Source of the DNA: Rhodalgimonas zhirmunskyi
Lineage (GTDB): Bacteria > Pseudomonadota > Alphaproteobacteria > Rhodobacterales > Rhodobacteraceae
DNA length: 64,000 nucleotides
Reading direction: 5' to 3'
Assembly (NCBI GenBank): GCA_030848925.1
Contig: JANFFA010000001.1
Location: 1,240,001 to 1,304,000, forward strand
Part shown: one piece after another, positions 8,516-16,586 of the stretch
How the letters are laid out: each line of letters starts with the position of its first letter
Numbering within the stretch: the first letter of the stretch is position 1
Made by a program: the position numbers and the translations under genes
Notes under the pieces: generated by a model
Told to the model about the DNA's origin: nothing
Seen by the model: the letters and a program-made list of their open reading frames with translations, nothing else
Databases searched by the model: none

Positions 8516-9598
8516 TCAGGGCGCCTTGGCTTCGCGCTTGAACGGGTTTTCGTCGGGCACGTCGAAATCGGGCACCAACTCGCCCTTGGCGCGCGCGTCG
8601 GCCATGTAGCGGAACGCGTTGACCGACATCCGCATCAGGTGATCGCCGGCTTTCATCGGCGGGTATTTCGCCTCGGCCTCGGGGGTGCGGAATTTTTCCA
8701 GCGGCTCGACGATGGCGTGGTAATCCAAGCCGAAGAACAGCGGCATGGAATAGCGTTCCTTTCCAAGATTGACGACGCGATGCTGGGTCGATTTGAACAT
8801 CCCGCCCGACCATGTCTCGAAGATATCGCCGATGTTGACGACATAGCAGCCCGGGATCGGCGGCGCTTCGATCCAGACGTCATCGGCATTCATCACCTGC
8901 AATCCCGGAGCACTGGTGGCGAGGATGGTGAAACACTCGAAATCCGAATGCGCGTCGATGCCGACCACCTCCTTCGTGGCGGGCATGTCGTTCTCGATAT
9001 AGCGCAGCAGGCGCAGTTGCGAGGTCGGGTATGTGATGTGACGGGTCAGTTCCTCGGTCTCGACGCCCAGTTCCAGCGCCAGCGCATCAAGCAGCTTCAG
9101 ACCCAGATCGAACACCGCGTCGTAATAGCCCGATACCGTTTCCTTCCAGCCGGGAATGTCGGGCCAGATATTCGGTCCCGTCATGCGCCACTTGTGCAGG
9201 TAATCGGGGTGATCCTCGGGCGCCTCGTAGGACATGTCCCAGGCTTCGTTGAAGTTGATCGACTTGGGGAAGCTCTTGCCATTTTCCTCGAACGGGACAT
9301 AGCCGCGATGATGGGTGGTGAAGCCCGACCAGTATTTCATCTTGTAGGGGCGCGCCTTGTCGTGAAACGCCTTCGAAGCGGCGAAGGCGGCTTCGATCTG
9401 TTCCTCGGGGATGCCGTGCTTGGTGATGTAGAAAAAGCCCGATGTGCGTGCGGCCTCGCCCAGTTCGGCGGCCACGCGGGCCTTGTCCTCGGGATTGCCG
9501 GTGAACAGGCCGGAAAGGTCGATCACCGGCAGGTTGGCGTCATCAACGGTCAATCCGCGCTGATCGTCCGAAATGGTTTTCGTGATGTCAGAACTCAT
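8516..9598 (-). CDS. 2-oxoglutarate/Fe(II)-dependent oxygenase, isopenicillin N synthase family
   Basis: The 360-residue protein has the DIOX_N-like N-terminus (VIDLSGLFTGN, then TSGFFYITKHGIPEEQI) and a double-stranded beta-helix core. Iron ligands are His217 and Asp219 (DAHSDF) and His273 (STQHRV); Arg282 with Ser284 (ERYSMPLF) is the 2-oxoglutarate-binding RxS motif. Such enzymes hydroxylate or fragment small molecules. It is divergent from a polyamine-type ABC importer operon and lies 7 kb from a guanidine-riboswitch operon. By inference it could oxidise an imported amine or guanidino compound, as the homoarginine hydroxylases and ethylene-forming enzyme of this superfamily do with guanidine release. 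The substrate is not determined. Confidence 0.88.
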   Translation of the reverse strand: MSSDITKTISDDQRGLTVDDANLPVIDLSGLFTGNPEDKARVAAELGEAARTSGFFYITKHGIPEEQIEAAFAASKAFHDKARPYKMKYWSGFTTHHRGYVPFEENGKSFPKSINFNEAWDMSYEAPEDHPDYLHKWRMTGPNIWPDIPGWKETVSGYYDAVFDLGLKLLDALALELGVETEELTRHITYPTSQLRLLRYIENDMPATKEVVGIDAHSDFECFTILATSAPGLQVMNADDVWIEAPPIPGCYVVNIGDIFETWSGGMFKSTQHRVVNLGKERYSMPLFFGLDYHAIVEPLEKFRTPEAEAKYPPMKAGDHLMRMSVNAFRYMADARAKGELVPDFDVPDENPFKREAKAP

Positions 9599-10000
9599 GT
9601 GTCAGTCCTCTTTCTGGCGCGCGGGTCCGTTCCTTTTGAAATAATCGCCCACTGCGCCGGAATTCCCCACAAGGCCCCGCCGACGGGCCGGATGCTCTGC
9701 GGCGGAACGGGGAGAGCCCGAGCGAATCCTCACCCGGATTCGCCGGGCCGGGATAGGTTTTCGGTCGTTTTGCGGCCCCATACGCGGGCGTTTGCGGCCC
9801 GATTTGCCGAAAATTTGGTCAGTTGCTGTCATCTGCATCGAAAAAAGCGGCGAAAACGCGGTTCGGGACTCTCTCTTTCGTCCTGCTGCGGTGCAGCGTG
9901 ATTCCCGAGGGCGGCACTCAGATCGCCCGGCAGATCACCCGGCCAGGCCACCTGACCCCGCTTGGCTGACACCTGACAAAGACCTGACAGAGAGAAGACC
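9599..10000. promoter_or_regulatory. Divergent control region with hairpin and paired direct repeats
   Basis: This 402-base gap separates the oxygenase gene from the importer operon. It holds a nearly perfect hairpin: GCCCG plus GCGAATCC (9716-9720, 9722-9729) pair with GGATTCGC plus CGGGC (9736-9748) with one bulged A. The direct repeat TTTGCGGCCC occurs at 9769-9778 and 9791-9800, 22 bp apart, on one face of the helix. An A/T-rich stretch near 9800-9845 may hold the promoters. No coding sequence is supported here. A regulator binding the direct repeat is an inference. Confidence 0.5.
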
Positions 10001-11083
10001 ATGACCCGTATGAACCGACGCACCCTTCTGAAATCCGCCGCTGGCGCGGGTGGCCTTGCGGCCGCCTCGGCCGTGATCGGCACGCCGCTGATCGCACAGG
10101 ACCGTAGCCTCAAGATCGGCTCTTACGGCGGCTATTTCGAAAACAGCTTCAAGGAATTCGTCTACCCCGCCTTCACCGAGGCCACCGGCATCGCGGTAGA
10201 AAGCGTGACCCAGCCCAACTCGACCGACTGGCTGGTGACGATGACGCAGGCGACCAAGGCAGGCAACGTGCCGGCGGACGTGTCGCTCTATGGCCGTGAC
10301 AGCCTGATCAAGGCGTCGCGCATCGGCGGGCTTCTGGCTCCGCTCGACAAGTCGAAAATGGCCGCCACATCGAACCTCGACCCCTATTTCGTGTTCGAAG
10401 ACAGCACCGGCCCGATCGGTGTCGGCGCGATGTCGTGGTTCAGCGCCATGGTCATCAACCCCGGCGAAGTCGAAGCCCCCGCAAGCTGGACCGAGTTCTG
10501 GGACAGCAGCACCTATGAGGCCTCTCTCGGGCTGTCCAAGAACTACAACTCGCAATTCCTCGACATTGTCGCCGCCACCTATTTCGACGGGGCCGAAACC
10601 CTGTCGACCAAGGACGGCATCATGGCGGTGATCGAGAAGGCCGCCGAGATCAAGCCCAACGTGGCGCTGTGGTGGTCGGCCGAAAGCCAGATGGAACAGG
10701 CGATGAAGAACGGCGACGTGATCGGTGGGCAATACTACCTCGACGTGGCCAACCTGATGGCGGCGGACGGCTTCCCGATCAAGCCGATCTTCCCGAAAGA
10801 GGGCAACCCGCAGGATTACGGCTCGTGGTGCCTGTCGGCGATCTCCGACAAGGGCGACGAGGCGGCGGCCTTCATGGACTTCTCCTCTGACCCGGCGACG
10901 CAGGCCCTGATGAGCCGCAAGATCGGGACCGCGCCGCTTGTCGCGCAGTCCATGACCGACCTCACGGACGAGGAATTCGCCATGGTTTCGGGCGCGCCCT
11001 CGATCAAGCCGGCTTACGAGGCCTATTTGGACAACGAAACCTTCATCAAGGAAAACTGGGACAAGATGCTGGCCGGCGCTTGA
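10001..11083 (+). CDS. ABC importer, polyamine-type (PotD/PotF-like) substrate-binding protein
   Basis: A 360-residue periplasmic binding protein of the extracellular solute-binding family 1/PotD type. The N-terminus is a Tat signal (MNRRTLLKSAAG, twin Arg) ending near LIAQ. The mature start LKIGSYGGYFENSFKEFV and the GVGAMSWFSAMVINP and ASWTEFWD segments are typical of spermidine/putrescine or related amine-binding proteins. It begins an operon whose ATPase follows after 17 bases. An in-frame ATG at 10010 would give the same Tat signal. Ligand specificity is unknown; a cationic amine or guanidino compound is plausible. Confidence 0.88.
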   Translation: MTRMNRRTLLKSAAGAGGLAAASAVIGTPLIAQDRSLKIGSYGGYFENSFKEFVYPAFTEATGIAVESVTQPNSTDWLVTMTQATKAGNVPADVSLYGRDSLIKASRIGGLLAPLDKSKMAATSNLDPYFVFEDSTGPIGVGAMSWFSAMVINPGEVEAPASWTEFWDSSTYEASLGLSKNYNSQFLDIVAATYFDGAETLSTKDGIMAVIEKAAEIKPNVALWWSAESQMEQAMKNGDVIGGQYYLDVANLMAADGFPIKPIFPKEGNPQDYGSWCLSAISDKGDEAAAFMDFSSDPATQALMSRKIGTAPLVAQSMTDLTDEEFAMVSGAPSIKPAYEAYLDNETFIKENWDKMLAGA

Positions 11084-11100
11084 TCCGGGGGAGCCTGCAT

Positions 11101-12177
11101 ATGAAGGGCCTCGTTCTCGACAATATCCACAAGAGTTTCGGCAGCGTTCGCGCTGTCGAAAAGACCCGGCTCGACTTTGCTGAAGGCGAGCTCACGGCGC
11201 TGCTTGGCCCTTCGGGCTGTGGCAAAACCACGCTGTTGCGCATGATCGCGGGGCTGGAAGAGCCGTCGGGCGGCGCGCTGATCCTTGGCGGGCGCGACAT
11301 CACCGCCCTGCCCGCGCACAAGCGCCGCTTCGGCATGGTGTTCCAGAGTTTCGCGCTGTTCCCGCATCTTACCGTGCTGGAAAACGTGGTCTATTCGCTG
11401 ATGATTTCCGGCACCAACAAGGCCGAGGCGCTGGAAAAGGGCGAAAAGCTTCTCGATCTGGTGCAACTCGCCGGTTACGGCGACCGCCGCATCACCGCGC
11501 TTTCGGGCGGTCAGCGGCAGCGCGTCGCCATTGCCCGCGCCCTCGCGCAGGAGCCCGATGTATTCCTGCTGGACGAGCCGATGTCAGCGCTCGACGCCAA
11601 ACTGCGCGAGGACATGCAGGTGGAACTGCGCCTGCTGCAACAACGCCTTGGCATCACCACCATCGTCGTCACCCACGACCAGCGCGAAGCCATGACCATG
11701 GCCGACAAGATCGTGGTGATGAGTCAGGGTCGCGTCGAACAGGTCGGCGCGCCGCATGACATCTATCACAAGCCCGCCAACGCCTTTGTCGCGGATTTCA
11801 TCGGCCGGGCCAATTTCTTCGACGCCGTTGTCGAAAAGGGCAACCTGCGCCTTGGCGACACGCTGATCGAAACCGATGTGCCCGCACAATTCATCAACGG
11901 CTCGCCTGTGCGGGTGGCGATCCGCCCCGAAGGGCCGGCCCTCGACACGCCCGACATGAAAGGCACCCGCATTCCGGCCAAGATCACCTTCCTGCGCGAT
12001 CTGGGTCCGGTGCGCGACATCCACCTCGACACCGCCATCGGCCCGATGATCGTCGAGTATGCCACCGGCGAAACCGACCGCGCCTTTGCCGTGGGCAGCG
12101 CCACCGACGTCACCCTGCCGCCCGGCGCGCTGCATATCTTTCCGCGCGAAAACACTGCCCCGTCGGAGGCCGCATGA
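11101..12177 (+). CDS. ABC importer ATPase, PotA-like
   Basis: The 358-residue ATPase energises the importer. Walker A is GPSGCGKTT, the signature is LSGGQRQRVAIARALA, Walker B is VFLLDEPMSALD and the switch His is in VVTHDQREAM. The C-terminal third is a TOBE-type regulatory domain (PVRVAIRPEGPAL, GPVRDIHLDT), as in PotA, FbpC and related ATPases. ATG 11101 is chosen because GGGGGAG lies seven bases upstream. The stop overlaps the next start (ATGA), so translation of the permease is probably coupled. Confidence 0.92.
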   Translation: MKGLVLDNIHKSFGSVRAVEKTRLDFAEGELTALLGPSGCGKTTLLRMIAGLEEPSGGALILGGRDITALPAHKRRFGMVFQSFALFPHLTVLENVVYSLMISGTNKAEALEKGEKLLDLVQLAGYGDRRITALSGGQRQRVAIARALAQEPDVFLLDEPMSALDAKLREDMQVELRLLQQRLGITTIVVTHDQREAMTMADKIVVMSQGRVEQVGAPHDIYHKPANAFVADFIGRANFFDAVVEKGNLRLGDTLIETDVPAQFINGSPVRVAIRPEGPALDTPDMKGTRIPAKITFLRDLGPVRDIHLDTAIGPMIVEYATGETDRAFAVGSATDVTLPPGALHIFPRENTAPSEAA

Positions 12178-13154
12178 CCCTCGCCTCGGATCACGACACC
12201 GCGCCACAGGTGGGCGATCTTGCCCCGAAAAACAGCCTGCCCTCGGGCGAAACGCTCATCCGCGGGCTGATCTGGGCGGTGGTGCTGTTTCTCTGCCTGA
12301 CGCCGTTCCTCTTGGTGTTCGCCATTTCCTTCGGTCACAAGGTCGAAGGGGCAAGCTGGGTCTGGGGCTTTTCCTTGGACAATTACAAGCGCGTCTTCGT
12401 CGGGGCCGAGTGGCCCGACAACGTGACCTTCCTCTACCTGCAAAAGCTTTGGTATTCGCTTTATTACGCGGTCATCGCGGCCATTCTGGCGGTGATCACG
12501 GCCTTTCCCTTCACCTATTTCATGACCGGCCTGTCGCGGCGCGCACAGGCGGCTTGGTTGGTCTTCATCCTGTCGAGCCTGTCACTGTCCGAGGTTTTCA
12601 TCGTGATGGGCTGGGACGTGCTGTTGTCGAACCGCTCGGGCCTTCCGATGCTGTTCAAGGTCTCGGGCGCGACCCAGTGGCTCAAGGATGTGGGCTGGTT
12701 CGATACCCTGCGCGACTGGGGGCTGGCCAACCCGCGCAACGTGAAATTCAAGACGTCGGTTTTTGCCACCGTGCTGACCATGGCCTATCTTGTTTGGCCC
12801 TACGCGGTGATCCTGCTTTACCCGCCGTTGTCGCGGCTTGACCGCTCGACCGTCGAGGCGGCGCAAACGATGGGCGCGGGCCCGTGGACGGTGATGCGCA
12901 CGGTGATCCTGCCTTCGGTGCGGTTGCCGCTGGTCGGCTCGATGCTGCTTTTGTTCGTGTTCCTGCTGGGCGTCTACGTGGCGGTGACGGTGTTCGCCGA
13001 ACCCGCGAAACAGACGATGGCCGTGTCGGTTTACGAGGCGGTGCGCGGCAACACGCTGAACGCGCCGTTCGGCTCGGCACAGGCGATGATCCTGCTGGTG
13101 ACGGCGGCGGTCTTCCTTGGCCTCGGCCAATGGCTGAGCCGGAGGAACGCATGA
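12174..13154 (+). CDS. ABC importer permease 1, PotB-like
   Basis: A 326-residue inner-membrane permease with about six hydrophobic segments: one near residue 35-60, then YYAVIAAILAVITAFPFTYF, AWLVFILSSLSLSEVFIVMG, FATVLTMAYLVWPYAVILL, LLLFVFLLGVYVAVTVF and a last helix near 310. The EAA loop that docks the ATPase is visible as VEAAQTMGAGPWTVMRTVIL. The start overlaps the ATPase stop and the end overlaps the next permease start. The long cytoplasmic N-terminus before the first helix is normal for PotB-type proteins. Confidence 0.9.
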   Translation: MTLASDHDTAPQVGDLAPKNSLPSGETLIRGLIWAVVLFLCLTPFLLVFAISFGHKVEGASWVWGFSLDNYKRVFVGAEWPDNVTFLYLQKLWYSLYYAVIAAILAVITAFPFTYFMTGLSRRAQAAWLVFILSSLSLSEVFIVMGWDVLLSNRSGLPMLFKVSGATQWLKDVGWFDTLRDWGLANPRNVKFKTSVFATVLTMAYLVWPYAVILLYPPLSRLDRSTVEAAQTMGAGPWTVMRTVILPSVRLPLVGSMLLLFVFLLGVYVAVTVFAEPAKQTMAVSVYEAVRGNTLNAPFGSAQAMILLVTAAVFLGLGQWLSRRNA

Positions 13155-13954
13155 TGGCGCGGACCTTGAAAACCCTGTTCATGGCGCTTTCGGCGCTGAT
13201 GCTGGCGCTGCCGATCATGGTGGTCTCGGGCGCGGCGCTCAACAGCGGGCGCACCATGTTCTTCCCCCCGCGCGAGCCGACGCTGGCGCGGTTCAAGGAG
13301 TTCTTCATCACCGAAACCGTCTGGGTCACGGCGCTCACCAACTCGATGATCGTGGCCTTCGCCAGCGCCGCGCTGGCGGTGCTGATCGCCTGGCCGCTGG
13401 CCTATGCGCTGTGGTCGCGCGGCACGAAGGCAAGCCAGGTCCTCGCCGGGCTTGGTTCCATGCCGTTTGCCCTGCCGCCGATCGTGTTCGGCGTCGGGCT
13501 GGGGTTCCTCTGGGCGTTTCTCGGGGTGCTGGGCAGCCTTTGGGCCGGGGTGGTCAGCCATGCCGCGCTGTTCCTTGCCCTGCCGCTGGTGACAATCTCG
13601 ATCGGGTTGCAGTCCATCGACCGGGCGCATCTGGATGCGGCGGCCACGATGGGCGCCACCCCCGCCGTCACCTTCCGCACCGTGATCCTGCCGCAGACGA
13701 TTCCTTACACGCTGTCGGGGTTTTTCTTCGCCCTCGTGCTCAGCTTTAACGAGTTCATCGTGATGTTCTTCGTCTCGGCCTCGTCCTATTCGACCGTCAC
13801 ACTGCAAATCTTCAACTCGCTACGCAACGGCTACACCCCGACGATGGCGGTGGCCGCGATCACCTTCATCGTCGTCTCGCTCGCCGTGTTCGGCGCCATC
13901 GCCCGGTTCGGCGACCTGCCCCGCCTGATGGGCGCGGAACCGGCCAAGAAATAG
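13151..13954 (+). CDS. ABC importer permease 2, PotC-like
   Basis: The start at 13151 (MMARTLKTLFMALS) follows GGAGG at 13141-13145 and overlaps the permease 1 stop. The 267-residue protein has six predicted membrane segments and an EAA loop (LDAAATMGATPAVTFRTVIL). The usual PotC signature FAFVLSF-like segment appears as FFFALVLSFNEFIVMFF. It pairs with permease 1 to form the channel. A longer upstream frame exists but is only the other frame of permease 1. Confidence 0.9.
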   Translation: MMARTLKTLFMALSALMLALPIMVVSGAALNSGRTMFFPPREPTLARFKEFFITETVWVTALTNSMIVAFASAALAVLIAWPLAYALWSRGTKASQVLAGLGSMPFALPPIVFGVGLGFLWAFLGVLGSLWAGVVSHAALFLALPLVTISIGLQSIDRAHLDAAATMGATPAVTFRTVILPQTIPYTLSGFFFALVLSFNEFIVMFFVSASSYSTVTLQIFNSLRNGYTPTMAVAAITFIVVSLAVFGAIARFGDLPRLMGAEPAKK

Positions 13955-13979
13955 CACCTCAAGACAAAAGGAGCACATC

Positions 13980-14597
13980 ATGCCACGCCAACCCACCCTC
14001 GTCGGACAGCCCGTCCTGATCGTCGTCGACATCCAGAAAGGCACGTTTCTCGACCGCTCCAACGCGGGCATCCCGACGATGCCGGATTACTTTGACAACA
14101 TGTCGCGCGCGCGCCGCGTCGTGGATGCGGCTCATGAGGCCGGCATCCCGGTGATCTTCTTCGAGGAAAACCACCGCCGCGCCATGGTCGATTATGGCCG
14201 CGAGCTTGACGGCTCCGAAGGGATCCATTGCCTTGATGGCGAGCCCGGCACGCCGGTCGCGGCCGAGGAAATGGACATGCGCGAGAGTGATTTCTTCATC
14301 CGCAAGCGCCGCTATTCCTGCTTCTTCGGGACCGAGTTGGAAATCCTGCTCAAGGGGCTGAAGGCCGAAACCCTGATCCTTGTCGGCGGCATGACGGATG
14401 TCTGCGTGCATTACACCTTCGTCGATGGCCACCAGCATGACTATTACATGCGCGTGATCAGCGACAGCGTCGGCGGCACCTCGGACGCGGCGCATCAGGC
14501 CTCGCTCAACGCGATGGAATACCTTCAGGAGGGCGCGGTGCAGACCACCGACGAAATCGTCGCGAAACTGGGGGCGCTGAAAAAGGCCGCCGCGTGA
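13980..14597 (+). CDS. Isochorismatase-family cysteine hydrolase
   Basis: The 205-residue protein has the Asp-Lys-Cys catalytic triad of the family: Asp17 in VVDIQKGTF, Lys109 in FIRKRRYSCFFG and Cys142 in GGMTDVCVHYT, preceded by the usual cis-peptide region. Related enzymes hydrolyse C-N bonds in ureido, amide or imide substrates such as N-carbamoylsarcosine, biuret, ureidoacrylate or nicotinamide. Position in the importer operon (25 bases after permease 2, ribosome site AAAAGGAG) suggests it acts on the imported compound or its breakdown product. The exact substrate is unknown. Confidence 0.88.
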   Translation: MPRQPTLVGQPVLIVVDIQKGTFLDRSNAGIPTMPDYFDNMSRARRVVDAAHEAGIPVIFFEENHRRAMVDYGRELDGSEGIHCLDGEPGTPVAAEEMDMRESDFFIRKRRYSCFFGTELEILLKGLKAETLILVGGMTDVCVHYTFVDGHQHDYYMRVISDSVGGTSDAAHQASLNAMEYLQEGAVQTTDEIVAKLGALKKAAA

Positions 14598-15379
14598 TGG
14601 GCGCGCTGACCGACGTGAAAAGCACGGGCCGCACGATCACCACCGCCCAGTTGCAAGGCCACTGGCGGCGCGTCTGGATCAAGGCGCCGGGGTTCGAGGA
14701 TGCGAGAACCCGGGTGCACTGGATGCAATGCGGCGCCGCCTATGCCGACCTGCGCATTCCCGCCGACCGGCCCCAGATCCGCGGCGCGCATGCGCTCGAA
14801 GACCTGCCCGACAAGACCATCGCCCGCCTGATGCAGGCCGAGGGCTTTGCCGGCTCGATCACCGTGAAGGACAGCATCTGCACTTGGACCCGCGCGATCA
14901 ACTGGCACGGGCCGACCGCGGATGTCGACGCCGGATTGATGAGCTTCGGCCCGGCGGGCGATTTGATCGAAGAGGGCGTGCACGGCGTCTATACAGAGCT
15001 TTGGCAGCGCGAAACCGATGCCCCGTTCGAGGCGCTACGCGTGCGCCACGGCGCGCTCGAAGGCTGGCTTCTGGTGACCGAGAACCGCTTTCTTCTGGCC
15101 ATCGATCGCCTTGACGCGCCGACACAGGCCGAGGTCGAACAGATGCTTGGCAACGGCGCCCGTCACGAGGCGCTCGAGGCGCGGTTCACTGGGGCCTATG
15201 TCCTTGGCCATTGGGCGGGCGGCAAGGGCATCGCGCAGGTGGCGACGAACCCGTTTCTGGAAAACCGCCCCCTGCTTGAGCGGCGCCCCAACGGTGCGCT
15301 TTACTGGACGACCATGCGCCCGGACGGACACTGGATCACCGCGCCGCTCGAAGCCGAAACAATCGCTCGTTCAACCTGA
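14597..15379 (+). CDS. Unrecognised protein encoded in the amine-importer operon
   Basis: The 260-residue protein starts by TGATG overlap with the hydrolase stop (ATG 14597, GTG 14594 also possible). It has no signal peptide or membrane segment and is rich in Trp, with motifs GHWRRVWIKAPGFED near the start, RVHWMQCGAAYADLRIPADR, TWTRAINWHGPTADVD and GALYWTTMRPDGHW at the end. The pattern suggests a beta-barrel of lipocalin/HRI1-like type with an internal duplication, which is my inference. Translational coupling implies a role with the cysteine hydrolase. No function can be assigned. Confidence 0.75.
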   Translation: MGALTDVKSTGRTITTAQLQGHWRRVWIKAPGFEDARTRVHWMQCGAAYADLRIPADRPQIRGAHALEDLPDKTIARLMQAEGFAGSITVKDSICTWTRAINWHGPTADVDAGLMSFGPAGDLIEEGVHGVYTELWQRETDAPFEALRVRHGALEGWLLVTENRFLLAIDRLDAPTQAEVEQMLGNGARHEALEARFTGAYVLGHWAGGKGIAQVATNPFLENRPLLERRPNGALYWTTMRPDGHWITAPLEAETIARST

Positions 15380-15415
15380 GGCCTGTCAGTAGGCCTGTCA
15401 GCAGGACTTGCCCCC

Positions 15416-16204
15416 TCAGCCGGATTTGCCCCATAGCGCAAGGTAGTCGTCGATCATCTCGTGCAGCCGGGCCCGCCCGAACGCCGGGTCATGGCCACCA
15501 TGCACCACCTCGACCGACAAGGCGCGCAACCGTTTCAGCGTCGCGGCGTAGTCGTCGATGCTCATCCCCGCGCCGTCATAGATCAGCGGCCCGTCATAAA
15601 CCGCATCACCACCGAACAAGGTGCCGCTTTCGCCATGCCACAGGCCCAGTTGCCCCGGCGAATGACCCGGCAGGTGCAGCACCTCTGCCTGCCAATCGCC
15701 AAGGTCGATGATGTCGCCATCTTCCACCGTGCCGGTCGCGGGCGCGGGTTTGATTTCATAGGCGGCGAGGTCATATCCACCATACGGTACCGCATCTACA
15801 AGATACTCCCAAAGCGGCGCATAGCCTGCCTCGACGAACATCGCCGCCAGCGGCGCGGGAATATCGGCGCTTACCAGCGAATAGGGCGATGGCGCGGCCT
15901 GCTCTTCTGCCTCGACCGGGTGCACCAGCCGGGTTTCGAACTCATGCGCCGCGCCGATATGGTCCACATGGGTATGGCTCGACAGCAGGATCAGCGGCTT
16001 TTTCGCATCGCCGCGCAGCTTGTCCACCACTGGCCTCAGCGGGGCGATGCCCATGCCGCTGTCGATCAACAGGTCGGCATCACGCCCGGTGACCAGATGC
16101 ATGTTGGCCGAAAAGATCGGATGCACGCGCGGCTCGGTGATGAGCCAGATGTTCGGGGCAATGTGGCAGGTGTCATACCACGGGTCTGCGATGGGTAAGG
16201 TCAT
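15416..16204 (-). CDS. Metallo-beta-lactamase-fold hydrolase
   Basis: A 262-residue cytoplasmic protein of the MBL superfamily. The metal motif HTHVDH occupies residues 77-82, and further ligands are expected in HLPGHSPGQLGLW (His), LFGGDAVYDG (Asp) and VVHGGHDP (His). It starts with MTLPIADPWYDTCHIAPNIW. It lies on the opposite strand, convergent with the importer operon and divergent from the riboswitch operon. The superfamily includes thioesterases, lactonases and glyoxalase II; no substrate can be inferred. Confidence 0.85.
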   Translation of the reverse strand: MTLPIADPWYDTCHIAPNIWLITEPRVHPIFSANMHLVTGRDADLLIDSGMGIAPLRPVVDKLRGDAKKPLILLSSHTHVDHIGAAHEFETRLVHPVEAEEQAAPSPYSLVSADIPAPLAAMFVEAGYAPLWEYLVDAVPYGGYDLAAYEIKPAPATGTVEDGDIIDLGDWQAEVLHLPGHSPGQLGLWHGESGTLFGGDAVYDGPLIYDGAGMSIDDYAATLKRLRALSVEVVHGGHDPAFGRARLHEMIDDYLALWGKSG

Positions 16205-16388
16205 GCGCCCGTTATAGGCCCGTTCTGATCCAGCGCTGAAAAATCACATCAAGCCCGCATCCACAGCCACCGCCGCCAAACCCGCCTGCACAAAAATTAA
16301 TCACTCAAAAGCGCGATCTTTGCATTTTGCGGCATCTCCCCCGGCCCGCCCTATGAGAATCGCCCGAAATTGCCCAATCTGAAGGCGC

Positions 16389-16497
16389 AGGGTGTCTAGG
16401 GTTCCGCCCGTTTTCAAACGGGGCCGCGACCGAGAGACGCCGCCAGCACGGCAAACTCCGTGCGGGTACACGGCGGGACAAAATCCCGGGAGAGTAC
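16389..16497 (+). ncRNA. Guanidine-I riboswitch (ykkC subtype 1)
   Basis: The leader carries the ykkC consensus in order: CTAGGGTTCCG at 16396-16406, the variable hairpin CCCGTTTTCAAACGGG at 16407-16422, GACCGAGAG at 16428-16436, a variable GCACGG/CCGTGC arm, then ACACGGCGGGACAAAA from 16468 and TCCCGGGAGA. The P1 strand and the ACACGG and CCCGGGAGA blocks are diagnostic. The downstream genes (importer and guanidine hydrolase) favour the guanidine subtype over the ppGpp or PRPP subtypes. It ends about 90 bases before the start codon; a second GC-rich pairing (GTCGGCCCTGC near 16500 with GCAGGCCCGAC near 16548) may be the expression platform. Confidence 0.92.
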
Positions 16498-16586
16498 TGC
16501 GTCGGCCCTGCCCGCGCTCAATATGCAAAGACCGCTCCGCGAGGCGCAGGCCCGACATTCGTGAAACGATTGAACGGGAGACAGCG

